Of a DNA stretch of 64,000 nt, positions 1-8,779 are shown in pieces (position 1 is the first letter of the stretch; each line of letters begins with the position of its first letter). Under the pieces are notes generated by a model. That model made no database searches. It saw only the letters and a program-made list of their open reading frames with translations, and was not told the origin of the DNA. The DNA comes from Labilibacter sediminis (GTDB lineage Bacteria; Bacteroidota; Bacteroidia; Bacteroidales; Marinilabiliaceae), in assembly GCF_005877885.1 (NCBI RefSeq), contig NZ_VCHY01000012.1:86791-150790 (forward strand), read 5' to 3'. Position numbers and translations under genes: made by a program.

Positions 1-35
1 GAATAAAAACAAAAGCAATGATTATGCTTAGAAAA

Positions 36-722
36 TTACTTTTTAACCTCATCACTAATTACTTTACCATCTTCTAATGTTATTACACGTCTCGCCTTTT
101 TTACCACTCGGGCATCGTGCGTCGCAAATATAAAAGTGATATTTTCCTTTTCGTTTAACTTTTGCATAATATCCAGTAAATTCTCTGTTGATTTTGAATC
201 TAAATTTGCTGTTGGCTCATCTGCTAAAATAAATTTTGGCTTAGAGGCCAAAGCTCTGGCTACAGCCACACGCTGCTGTTGTCCACCGGATAATTGTCCT
301 GGACGAATATTGGCTTTATCTGCAATCCCTACTGCTTCGAGCAACTCTTTACTTCTGGCACTCCTTTCTTTTTTAGGTACTCCCTGAAGCTCCATAATAA
401 ACTCTATATTTTCGGCAGCAGATAATACGGGAATTAAATTATATGCCTGGAAAACAAAACCTATATGCTCAAGGCGAAACCGGGTTCGCTCGGCCGATGA
501 CAGGTGATCCATACGTTTACCGCCAATTTCAATACTACCTCCTGTTGGTGCATCGAGGCCTCCCAGTAAATTTAAAAATGTGGTTTTACCAGCTCCCGAA
601 GGAGCCACCAAAGCAGTAAATTCACCTTCCTGAAAAGTCAAATCTATTCCGTTAATGGCATGAACAGGAATCTGTTTTTTATTATATGTCTTTTCTAAAT
701 TTTTTATTTTAATGATAGCCAT
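36..722 (-). CDS. ABC transporter ATP-binding protein, LolD/MacB type
   Basis: Cytoplasmic ATPase that should power the two FtsX-type permeases encoded just upstream. At 228 residues it is the usual length for LolD/MacB/FtsE-like single-domain ATPases. Visible motifs are a Walker A (APSGAGKTT, residues 40-48), Q-loop Gln92, the signature LSGGQ (144-148), Walker B ending in ADEP (167-170), a D-loop with Asp175 and the switch His202. The first glycine of the Walker A consensus is Ala40, a mild departure. It is the last gene of the five-gene TetR-LolA-permease-permease-ATPase operon, 16 bp after the preceding permease. The cargo (lipoprotein, lipid or small molecule) cannot be read from the ATPase. 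Confidence 0.93.
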   Translation of the reverse strand: MAIIKIKNLEKTYNKKQIPVHAINGIDLTFQEGEFTALVAPSGAGKTTFLNLLGGLDAPTGGSIEIGGKRMDHLSSAERTRFRLEHIGFVFQAYNLIPVLSAAENIEFIMELQGVPKKERSARSKELLEAVGIADKANIRPGQLSGGQQQRVAVARALASKPKFILADEPTANLDSKSTENLLDIMQKLNEKENITFIFATHDARVVKKARRVITLEDGKVISDEVKK

Positions 723-738
723 AACACTTGTCTTTTAA

Positions 739-1956
739 TTAAATAGATTGTAATGCCTGAGACGGATTTAGCTTAAGAGCCTTATATGCCGGATAAACAG
801 CAGCCAAAACACCTGTGAAAATAACCAAAACAGAAACTCCAATTACCATTTGAAGATTATATTCCGGATATATAATACTGGCAAACCCCATTTCGGATAA
901 GCCTTCGGCCCACATAGATAAGTCAATACCGGTTTTAGCCGTTAACTGAGTTGTTACAATACCCAAAACTATACCTACAAAACCTCCCAGCGCCGACAAC
1001 ATAAGGGTTTCCAACAATATCATAATAAACACCTGTCCTTTTCTCATTCCAACAGCCATGAGCATACCCAGTTCATGAACCCGCTCCAGCACTACCATAA
1101 GCATGGTATTAACTATTCCAAATCCCAATGCGATTAAAATAATAATCACAAACACGTACATATACAAATTCATGGTTTCGGTGAGGTAACCCAACTCAGG
1201 TGAAATTTCCATCCACGACTCCACCTCAAGCCCTTGAGCTTTGGCTGTTACTTTGCCAACAACCTTATCTACCATTGTTGGATCATCACACCTAATTACA
1301 ATTTCATGGGCAGAATCATTCGAAATGGTAATTAAACTTCTTAAATCACTATTTTGTACAAACAGGTTCCCCTCATCAAAACCCGTGTTCAGCGTTTTAA
1401 ATATACCTGCTACTCGAAAAGCGCCTCCTGAAAAATCACCCTGACTGTCCTGAAATCTTAGAATTACTTTTGACCGCACCTTTAGTTTCAACTCTTGGGC
1501 GAGTTTATAACCAATAACAATAGGATTCCGCTTAACTCCCTTAAACCATGAGCCATCAAACATTTGTTTATTCACATTAACCACCAAAGTATCTTTTCCA
1601 GGATCTACTCCTATCACCTTTATTCCCGATGCTTTTTCTGCAGAAGCCACCATAGCCGATATCACCACCCTTTCAGAAGCCGCTTCTACTCCTTCAATAT
1701 TTTCTATTTCATGTACAAGTTGTGAACTGTTTGTAAAATAACTTTTTACATCTTCAGCCATTTTAAATCCAGGCAAGTGAACCTGAATATGCGAAGTTTC
1801 GGTTTCGATGCCTGCTCTTAATCGCTGCATCATCCATCCATGCATAAAAGTTGTTGAAAATACCCCAGCATACATCCCTACTGTTAAGGCCATTATTACA
1901 ATCCAACTGCGAATAGGATTACGCCATATATTTCGCCATGCAATTTTTAATATCAT
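739..1956 (-). CDS. ABC transporter permease, FtsX/LolC-LolE family
   Basis: Inner-membrane permease of 405 residues with the MacB/LolC plan: an N-terminal transmembrane helix (about residues 15-40), a large periplasmic domain (about 45-265), then three C-terminal helices (about 270-295, 315-340, 370-395). The family moves substrate by mechanotransmission: the periplasmic domain hands it to a partner and the substrate does not cross a central channel. It ends in the family's typical AYPAYKALKLNPSQAL stretch. It lies 30 bp downstream of a second, diverged permease of identical length, so the pair probably forms a LolC/LolE-like heterodimer with the downstream ATPase. Confidence 0.92.
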   Translation of the reverse strand: MILKIAWRNIWRNPIRSWIVIMALTVGMYAGVFSTTFMHGWMMQRLRAGIETETSHIQVHLPGFKMAEDVKSYFTNSSQLVHEIENIEGVEAASERVVISAMVASAEKASGIKVIGVDPGKDTLVVNVNKQMFDGSWFKGVKRNPIVIGYKLAQELKLKVRSKVILRFQDSQGDFSGGAFRVAGIFKTLNTGFDEGNLFVQNSDLRSLITISNDSAHEIVIRCDDPTMVDKVVGKVTAKAQGLEVESWMEISPELGYLTETMNLYMYVFVIIILIALGFGIVNTMLMVVLERVHELGMLMAVGMRKGQVFIMILLETLMLSALGGFVGIVLGIVTTQLTAKTGIDLSMWAEGLSEMGFASIIYPEYNLQMVIGVSVLVIFTGVLAAVYPAYKALKLNPSQALQSI

Positions 1957-1986
1957 GATTAGCTTTGTTTCAGTATTATAATGACT

Positions 1987-3204
1987 TTAACCTTTTAATG
2001 CTTTCATCTCGGTTAAACCGAGAATTCGAATAAATGGGAAAATTGAAATAAAAACAGTGATTACCAAAATAGCGATCACCTGGTTTACAAATACACTTGG
2101 CTCCCAAGCAAAAAACATAAAAGGCTCAAACCCTAAATCAGCCATCCATTCTGCACCCTTTCCTGTTAATGGAATGGGGTTATGATAAAAGTAAGCCACC
2201 ACTGGCATGCTTCCCACAAAACCCGCTAACACACCTAAAATACCCATCCATATCATTTCAATAAATACCACTACAGCCAGTTTGTATTTTTGCATACCCA
2301 CAGCCATCATTACTCCAAATTCTTTTTTACGTTCCGAAACCATCATCATAACTGTTCCGAAAATGCCAAACATAATAACGATATACAAAATCCCTTTCAT
2401 GACCAGAGCTGATGATCGGTCACTTTCTATTTGCTGTAAAATAATTGGAAACATCTCCTCCCAACTCATTACGCTATAAGGCGATTTTATATTCTCCTTA
2501 AGTATGGGCAATACTTCTTTCATTTTTTTATTGTCATCTACCATTAAAACCAATGACGTAAGCATGTTTTCAGCTGAATATAAATCCTGTGCTTTGCTGA
2601 TATCTAAATATATGAGTCGCCGGTTTAAATTAGGATTTGATTGTTTAAATAATCCACGAACAGGATACTTTCCTGCAGCGGTTACACCATGATAACCCTG
2701 ACCTAATAAAACTAGCGTGTCGCCCGTATTCAATTGCAATTTATTAGCCAATTCATACCCTATAAGAACTCCATCGTCTTCTGGTTTTAAATATGATCCC
2801 TGTGTAATTTTATTACCAATAGAAGTCAGGTTATTTTCCTTAACCGGATTAATTCCCATGATCATTGCTCCTTTGGTATTGTTTCCACTGGATGCCAAAG
2901 CAAAACTTTCGAGGCGGGGTATAACCTGCTTTATCTGTTTTATATTACTCAACTTTTCTTCCAGTTTAGCATCACGAACAAAACTGTTGTTAATGTTTTT
3001 ATCCTCCCAGTATTCTTCCTGATGTATTTGAATATATCCGGAATAGAAATTAACCACATTTTTTACCATACTCGCATAGGAACCTTCTTGCATAGCTCCC
3101 ATTAACGAGGTAAGAATAACACCAAGAAAAATTAAAGAAACAGTAATAAAAGTCCGGTTCTTATTTCTCCATAAATTTCGCCAAGCCAAAGTCAATAACC
3201 TCAT
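1987..3204 (-). CDS. ABC transporter permease, FtsX/LolC-LolE family
   Basis: Second FtsX-type permease of the operon, also 405 residues: N-terminal helix (about residues 16-38), a long periplasmic domain, and three C-terminal helices starting near residue 270. The stretch MMMVSERKKEFGVMMAVGM corresponds to the cytoplasmic coupling region that contacts the ATPase in LolC/LolE and MacB. It follows the LolA-like gene by 16 bp. A LolA-like carrier encoded next to two LolC/E-like subunits suggests direct substrate transfer from this membrane complex to that carrier. Substrate unknown. Confidence 0.92.
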   Translation of the reverse strand: MRLLTLAWRNLWRNKNRTFITVSLIFLGVILTSLMGAMQEGSYASMVKNVVNFYSGYIQIHQEEYWEDKNINNSFVRDAKLEEKLSNIKQIKQVIPRLESFALASSGNNTKGAMIMGINPVKENNLTSIGNKITQGSYLKPEDDGVLIGYELANKLQLNTGDTLVLLGQGYHGVTAAGKYPVRGLFKQSNPNLNRRLIYLDISKAQDLYSAENMLTSLVLMVDDNKKMKEVLPILKENIKSPYSVMSWEEMFPIILQQIESDRSSALVMKGILYIVIMFGIFGTVMMMVSERKKEFGVMMAVGMQKYKLAVVVFIEMIWMGILGVLAGFVGSMPVVAYFYHNPIPLTGKGAEWMADLGFEPFMFFAWEPSVFVNQVIAILVITVFISIFPFIRILGLTEMKALKG

Positions 3205-3220
3205 AATAAACAGGATTATA

Positions 3221-4000
3221 TTACCTAATTCTTTTCATATTTTGAATAGAGAAAAACGAGTCGTTTAATGGTGCATTAAATTTAATCTCGGTAAATTCCA
3301 TGGTTGTTTTTTGTCCTTCTTTCTCAGATGGTACTATCTCAAAAAAGGTAGGCATCAAGCGGTCTCCCACATTTTTAATTTTCGAAAGACGCTCTATATT
3401 TACCAAATATTCATCCTCATCATAATACTCGTTTCTAAGCGTCATATACCCTTCCTTGGTTACCCAACAGATAATTTTCCCCCATACAACAACCGCATCT
3501 TCATTGGGAATTAATTCAATTACCCAACAGTCATAACCATCCATTTCTTCTTCTTTAATGATGATATGTTGATAATCCTCAACAATAGAAGCACCTTTAA
3601 CCAGATCATCGTTGGTTAAATCTGAACCCATCCATGATTGCATCATCATGCTAGGCGGAATTTTTATCATCTTTTCGATATCCGGCATATAATTCCACAT
3701 ATCTTTTTGCCTTTTTAAAAATACCTGGCCTTTTTCTTTAGCAGGATATGTCACATATATTAGTGAATAATCAATTCCTTTTGACCATGATTTAAAACGT
3801 AAAGTTCTATTCCATTTAGGCCTGGTTATGATCATTTCCATTTCGGACACACTGGTGTTGCCACGCATAAGTTCATTGGCATGGTCAATAATGTCTCTGG
3901 CCACAATATCATATGATTTTTGAGCATTTACGTTTACGTTCCATACAAGAGCGCAAATCAATAAGAGCAAGCTAAACCTTTTATTCTGATGATTAAGCAT
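3221..4000 (-). CDS. LolA-like outer-membrane lipoprotein-sorting protein
   Basis: Exported protein of 259 residues with a signal peptide (hydrophobic core about residues 8-25, ending VNAQ). The body matches the LolA-like family annotated as outer membrane lipoprotein-sorting protein; the conserved MQSWMGSDLTNDDLVKG stretch near residues 120-136 is typical. The fold is a half beta-barrel that shields a lipid or acyl chain in the periplasm. There is no lipobox, so it should be soluble. It starts 2 bp after the TetR stop codon and precedes the two permease genes, so it is the probable acceptor for this transporter. It is larger than housekeeping LolA and is probably a specialised paralogue. Confidence 0.85.
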   Translation of the reverse strand: MLNHQNKRFSLLLLICALVWNVNVNAQKSYDIVARDIIDHANELMRGNTSVSEMEMIITRPKWNRTLRFKSWSKGIDYSLIYVTYPAKEKGQVFLKRQKDMWNYMPDIEKMIKIPPSMMMQSWMGSDLTNDDLVKGASIVEDYQHIIIKEEEMDGYDCWVIELIPNEDAVVVWGKIICWVTKEGYMTLRNEYYDEDEYLVNIERLSKIKNVGDRLMPTFFEIVPSEKEGQKTTMEFTEIKFNAPLNDSFFSIQNMKRIR

Positions 4001-4002
4001 GA

Positions 4003-4584
4003 TTAATTATTTAAGTATTGGTTAAGTATTTTTTTTTTCATTTCCTGTAAAGGGAAACCATCCGGATCAACAATATAGTTCATAAACAAACCATCCAAAA
4101 GCGAAGTTAAATATCTGGTTTCCAACAATGGATTCTCAAAATTCCTGATCTCAAAATACTTTGATATCCGCAAAAATGCTTCTTGTGCTTTTTCTCCAAA
4201 CTCCGTTTCAAAAATTCTGAGAATATTAGGCTGAAGAACTACTCCAAAGTAAATCCGCAGAAAATCCTCATTTTTCTCAATCCATTTAAAATTAGCATTT
4301 ATCATTGATTCAAATTCCTTATCATCGGGAGATTCTGATAATGTATTTTCAACTAAAGAAAACATCTCCTCTATAGTATTTAAAACCAAGGCCCGTAGAA
4401 ACTCTTCCTTACTTTTAAAATAGGTGTACATTAAGCCCTTTGAAATACCAGCTTCCGAAGCTATCATGGCAATACTGGTGGCTTGATATCCGTTTTTAGC
4501 AAAAAGCTGCAATCCTGCTTTCATAATTAAAGCACGCTTCTCAACTTTTAAGGCCTTTATTTGAGAGGTAGATCTTGGTGACAT
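4003..4584 (-). CDS. TetR/AcrR-family transcriptional regulator
   Basis: Repressor of 193 residues. The N-terminal helix-turn-helix (about residues 17-60, with GLQLFAKNGYQATSIAMIA and ISKGLMYTYFKSKEE) is classic TetR. The C-terminal helical domain (about 65-190) would bind a ligand and dimerise; its ligand is not evident. It is the first gene of the operon with the LolA-like protein and ABC transporter. A 20-bp near-palindrome sits 10 bp upstream of its start codon and overlaps a -7 promoter box, so autoregulation of the whole operon is likely. Confidence 0.93.
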   Translation of the reverse strand: MSPRSTSQIKALKVEKRALIMKAGLQLFAKNGYQATSIAMIASEAGISKGLMYTYFKSKEEFLRALVLNTIEEMFSLVENTLSESPDDKEFESMINANFKWIEKNEDFLRIYFGVVLQPNILRIFETEFGEKAQEAFLRISKYFEIRNFENPLLETRYLTSLLDGLFMNYIVDPDGFPLQEMKKKILNQYLNN

Positions 4585-4593
4585 AACTTTTTT

Positions 4594-4613
4594 TTGACTG
4601 ACCGGTTGGTCAA
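4594..4613. promoter_or_regulatory. Putative TetR operator (20-bp near-palindrome)
   Basis: TTGACTGACC followed by GGTTGGTCAA: the half-sites are inverted copies with two mismatches and no spacer. Length, symmetry and position just upstream of a TetR gene fit the operators of many AcrR/FadR-like regulators. It overlaps the -7 box at 4611-4618. Assignment to this TetR is inferred from position. Confidence 0.72.
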
Positions 4614-4618
4614 AGTTA
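4611..4618 (-). promoter_or_regulatory. Bacteroidota -7 promoter box for the TetR/LolA/ABC operon
   Basis: Reads TAACTTTG on the minus strand, an exact TAnnTTTG match, 26 bp upstream of the TetR start codon. No clear TTTG -33 box is present, which fits a promoter where operator occupancy matters. Confidence 0.6.
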
Positions 4619-4781
4619 TGAATATTTCATTTAAAACCATCATTAAATTCCACTTATGGTATTTATAGAATAGGTTGCTACGTCAATATTTAAGAGATTT
4701 CAATACTAAAAATATTATTTCATAGTCTTTCACACATTAAACATTACCCCCTAACATTATATTTTTTGAATAAAATTCAAC

Positions 4782-4799
4782 CTAAACACCTGTTTAGGC
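4782..4799. promoter_or_regulatory. Inverted repeat upstream of rsgA
   Basis: A perfect 7-bp inverted repeat (CCTAAAC / GTTTAGG) with a 4-nt ACCT loop, 55 bp upstream of the rsgA start. It has no following T-run, so it is not an obvious terminator. It may be an operator or a leader hairpin; function unknown. Confidence 0.35.
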
Positions 4800-4853
4800 T
4801 TAAATTAAAAGATCTATAATTATATTTACAGTTTAAATTTAAAACTGAGAAAT

Positions 4854-5780
4854 TTGAAAAAAGGCATTGTAATTAAATCAACGGGAAGTAGATATTTGGT
4901 TAAAACTAAGGAAGGAGACACTGTTAGCTGTTCTATAAAAGGGAAGTTCAGGATGAAAGGTATTAAAAGTACCAATCCCATTGCTGTTGGTGACCATGTT
5001 GATTTTACCATTGATTCAGAGGGTGATATGGGAGTAATCTCAAATATAGAAGAAAGAAAAAATTACATCATCCGTAAGGCTTCAAATCTTTCAAAACAAT
5101 CGCATATTATTGCTTCCAATATTGATCAGGCCTTATTATTAGTAACAATAAATTACCCGATCACCACCACAGTTTTTATTGATCGTTTTTTAGCCTCTGC
5201 AGAAGCATACCGCATACCTGTAAAAATAATTTTTAATAAAATTGATCGTTACGATGACGAGCATCTAAAATCAGTTAATGCACTTCGCAAGGTTTACGAA
5301 GAAATTGGTTATGAAACTTATTCTATTTCGGCAAAAATGCAAGATGATCTCAGTGTAGTTACTGATTTACTAAAAAACAATGTAAGTGTAATAGCTGGCC
5401 ATTCCGGTGTAGGGAAATCAACGCTTATCAATCGTATTCAACCAGGGTTAAATTTAAAAGTGGCTGAAATATCAGATATTCACCAAAGCGGTAAACACAC
5501 CACTACCTTTGCTGAAATGCACGAACTGGATCTTGGTGGTTACATTATTGATACCCCGGGAATTCGCGGCTACGGCTTAATTGATATTGAAAAGGAGGAG
5601 CTTCATCATTTCTTTAAAGAAATTTTTGATCACTCACACCATTGTCAGTTTGGCAATTGCACTCACATACATGAACCCGGTTGCGCCATAAAACAAGCTG
5701 TTAAAGATGAAGAAATTGCCCTATCTCGTTACGAGAGTTATTTAAGTATATTTAAAGAAAAACCTGAAAAATATAGATAA
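4854..5780 (+). CDS. rsgA: Ribosome small-subunit-dependent GTPase A (RsgA/YjeQ)
   Basis: Circularly permuted GTPase that checks late 30S subunit maturation and promotes release of assembly factors. An N-terminal OB-fold (about residues 1-75) is followed by G4 NKID (about 125), G5 SAK (about 159), the P-loop GHSGVGKST (182-190) and G3 DTPG (about 233). The C-terminal zinc module has the Cys/His set CQFGNC, H, GC (about residues 264-280). At 308 residues it is normal length. The start is TTG; the MKKGIVIKSTGSRYLV N-terminus aligns with family starts and no upstream ATG fits. Monocistronic by layout, with its own promoter region. Confidence 0.95.
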   Translation: MKKGIVIKSTGSRYLVKTKEGDTVSCSIKGKFRMKGIKSTNPIAVGDHVDFTIDSEGDMGVISNIEERKNYIIRKASNLSKQSHIIASNIDQALLLVTINYPITTTVFIDRFLASAEAYRIPVKIIFNKIDRYDDEHLKSVNALRKVYEEIGYETYSISAKMQDDLSVVTDLLKNNVSVIAGHSGVGKSTLINRIQPGLNLKVAEISDIHQSGKHTTTFAEMHELDLGGYIIDTPGIRGYGLIDIEKEELHHFFKEIFDHSHHCQFGNCTHIHEPGCAIKQAVKDEEIALSRYESYLSIFKEKPEKYR

Positions 5781-5910
5781 GTTAAAATGACACAACACGA
5801 CACAATTAAAGATAACGATTCTTGAACAGTCAGCATTATTGAAACATGTAGCTATCCCATTCTCCTAAGCAACAAAACAGTAGGCTGATAACCAACACAA
5901 ATTTTTTCTA

Positions 5911-8691
5911 ATGAGACGAATTATTGGCATTGTTATTTCAAGTATTGTTTTTCTTATAATATCGAACATATATTATTATCGAGATACTTATAATTGGCAG
6001 CTCAATACACAAAAGAACCTACTTTTAAGCGAGATCACCACTTGTAAGGAGCAACTGACTAACTACTTTTCAGAGGTAGAAACTAACGTATTACTTCTGT
6101 TAAACGAAAATGAACTGGGAGAACTATTCGATTTTAAATTACAATCTCAGGAACCTCAAAAAAGAATTGAACTCCTCTATAACAGGTACAATAACATACT
6201 ACAAGAACTCGCTGTTTACGATATAAAAGGTAATTACTACTCATTAATTAAAAGAAAAAATAATTCACTGGTTTCTAAATACGGTAAGTCGAACCGCAAA
6301 GAAGAGTTTAAAGCTTCATTAATTATAAACCCCTCAACAAACAGTATTATATATACCCAGCCTATTTATGGTGAAACACATATTTTTGGATATGTTGTAT
6401 TTAAATTAAACCTAAACCACTTTTATGGGCACCTCTTTAAAAACTTCACCATTGAAGGTCATCAGCTGCAATGGATAACAAATCATAATCAGGAGATTAT
6501 TTACTCAACTGAATCCAACACAAAACTGCCTCAGAAAAACAAACTCAACCTAAACAGCAAAAGTGCCTTACATAATTTATTAATTAATAATAAAGAGGTT
6601 AAAGTGATATCTGTTTTTGAAACAATTAAAACAGGCAACAAACCTCTCTCTATGGCATTTTCTATGCCTATTAAACCCATTACTTTCTCCATCTTAAAAA
6701 ACTCATTTTTAGTAGCTGCTATATCTTTTATTGTTATTTTCTTTATCATATTTGCGTTCTACCAGTACATTCTTAAAAGTAAAAAATCAGAACAACTTAC
6801 TTTACAATCTGAGAACGCGCTGGGAAAGATATTGCACTACCTGCCTGTTGGCGTTGTTTTAACTGATGCCGAAAACAAAGTAAAACTGGTAAACAAAACA
6901 GCTCTTAAACTTTTTAATTGCGATGACGAAGATGTTTTAACCGAACAATATGGATCAGCTGAGATATTGTTTGAAAAGAAAAAAATTCTTGAAACCATTA
7001 AAATTTCCGACTCATCTAACAAGTACATCCTAAATAACGGCAACAATGATCAACAAATAATACTGAGCGAAAAAATTCCGTTTTATATTCAAAGTAAAAA
7101 TTATACGATCAACGTTTATATTGAATTTGATCCGAGTGAACTTACCAACAATTCTAATGCAAACAATCCGAAAACAACTTTCATTGCCAACATTAGTCAC
7201 GAACTAAGAACCCCGCTAAACGGCATTTTAGGAATGACAGATTTATTACTGTCTTCAAACAATATACCAGATACTGAGCAAGAGATGCTTAAAGTGGCCA
7301 AGCGATCAGCCGACACTCTTTTAGCTCTCATTAATGACATACTTGATTTCTCAAAAATAGAGGCTGGCAAATTAGAAATAGAATCCATTCCAATAAACCT
7401 TAAAGGAGAGATTGATGCAATCATCAATGATTTCTCTTCTATTTCAAAGGACCGGAAAATTATGCTGGATTGTAAATCCAACACAGATCTACCATCTGAT
7501 TTTTTAGGCGACCCATTGCGACTAAGGCAAGTGCTCAACAACCTTATTGGTAATGCTATTAAATTTACCACGATTGGAAATGTTCGATTAACCATAGACA
7601 AAACAGTAGCCCTTAAAGGTAATCCTGCTCTGCTATTCACCATAAGCGACACAGGCATTGGAATACGAAAAAGCAAGCTTGAGACAATATTTAATTCCTT
7701 TTCGCAAGAAGACGAAAGCACCACACGTAAATTCGGAGGAACAGGTCTTGGAACATCCATCTCTAAAAACTTAGTAGAATTAATGGGCGGAGAAATTTGG
7801 GCCAACAGTCCCTCCAAAATACTAACTAACACGCAATATCCAGGATCTGATTTTTGCTTTACCCTTCCTTTGGAAATCAAACGAAAACAAAAACATCTTG
7901 ACTTCTCTTATGTACTATCCTGGACGCAATTAACAGCACTAATTATTACGGACGATGCGCTTCAAGTACAAAACATCATTAAAAACCTGATGGCATTGGG
8001 TATTAATTATAAGGTAATGGCTCCTTCGCAGGAAACCTTAATCATGCTTGATAAGCAAAATAATATTCAACTTATCATTATTGATCAACGACCAGATTTT
8101 AATGGTATTGATTTTCTTCAGGAATTATATAGCCATAGCTTATACAAGAAATATTTAATCATTCTGCAAAGTTCGGATTACGAAACCATGAATACGAATA
8201 TTGGTAAAAAATTAGGGGCTGATATCTATTTACGTAAACCCGTAAAACTTCAGAACATTCAAAATTTCATTCTCCGAAACTTCCCTGCCATTAAACTACA
8301 AAATAGTTTGGTAGGACAGGTTGTTCCTGAAAATTTAAAAATATTGGTTGCCGAAGACAATCTATTCAACCAGAAAGTAGCACAAAATTTATTTGAAAAA
8401 ATTGGCTTTAACATCGATCTAGCCCACAATGGCCGGGAAGCAATTAACAAATACAAGCTCCATAAATACGATATCATCTTTATGGATTTAATGATGCCGG
8501 AACTTGATGGTTTTGATGCCACTAAAGAGCTTAAGTGCTATAACGAAAGCTGTCCAATTATAGCCATGACTGCTAATAATGACAAAAAACAAAGAGAACT
8601 TGCCTTTAAATCAGGGATGGACGACTTTATTGTAAAACCAGCTCAAAAGGATGAAATTATGCGAATGATCATTAAATGGTGTTCTGAATAA
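5911..8691 (+). CDS. Hybrid sensor histidine kinase with two receiver domains
   Basis: Membrane-bound two-component sensor of 926 residues. Order: TM helix (about 4-22); extracytoplasmic sensor domain (about 25-265); second TM (about 266-290); PAS-like segment (about 300-405); HisKA with ISHELRTP and phospho-accepting His430; HATPase_c with an N-box (LNNLIGNAIKF), G1 (DTGIG) and G2 (GGTGLGTS); a first receiver-like domain (about 670-795) keeping an Asp in IIIDQRP and a Lys in LRKP; and a canonical C-terminal receiver with FMDLMMPELDG, phospho-acceptor Asp859. There is no DNA-binding domain, so output must pass to an Hpt or another regulator elsewhere. Ligand unknown. Confidence 0.93.
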   Translation: MRRIIGIVISSIVFLIISNIYYYRDTYNWQLNTQKNLLLSEITTCKEQLTNYFSEVETNVLLLLNENELGELFDFKLQSQEPQKRIELLYNRYNNILQELAVYDIKGNYYSLIKRKNNSLVSKYGKSNRKEEFKASLIINPSTNSIIYTQPIYGETHIFGYVVFKLNLNHFYGHLFKNFTIEGHQLQWITNHNQEIIYSTESNTKLPQKNKLNLNSKSALHNLLINNKEVKVISVFETIKTGNKPLSMAFSMPIKPITFSILKNSFLVAAISFIVIFFIIFAFYQYILKSKKSEQLTLQSENALGKILHYLPVGVVLTDAENKVKLVNKTALKLFNCDDEDVLTEQYGSAEILFEKKKILETIKISDSSNKYILNNGNNDQQIILSEKIPFYIQSKNYTINVYIEFDPSELTNNSNANNPKTTFIANISHELRTPLNGILGMTDLLLSSNNIPDTEQEMLKVAKRSADTLLALINDILDFSKIEAGKLEIESIPINLKGEIDAIINDFSSISKDRKIMLDCKSNTDLPSDFLGDPLRLRQVLNNLIGNAIKFTTIGNVRLTIDKTVALKGNPALLFTISDTGIGIRKSKLETIFNSFSQEDESTTRKFGGTGLGTSISKNLVELMGGEIWANSPSKILTNTQYPGSDFCFTLPLEIKRKQKHLDFSYVLSWTQLTALIITDDALQVQNIIKNLMALGINYKVMAPSQETLIMLDKQNNIQLIIIDQRPDFNGIDFLQELYSHSLYKKYLIILQSSDYETMNTNIGKKLGADIYLRKPVKLQNIQNFILRNFPAIKLQNSLVGQVVPENLKILVAEDNLFNQKVAQNLFEKIGFNIDLAHNGREAINKYKLHKYDIIFMDLMMPELDGFDATKELKCYNESCPIIAMTANNDKKQRELAFKSGMDDFIVKPAQKDEIMRMIIKWCSE

Positions 8692-8779
8692 ATCACATTT
8701 TAAAATCCTGCTACAATAAACCAAATACGATCTACGTTCTGACAAGTGACTGAACAAGAACAACTATATATTGGAACGC

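Noticed and set aside
7197..7880. 227-codon antisense ORF inside the hybrid kinase gene
   Set aside because: It mirrors the kinase and ATPase domain coding sequence on the other strand; no independent domain.
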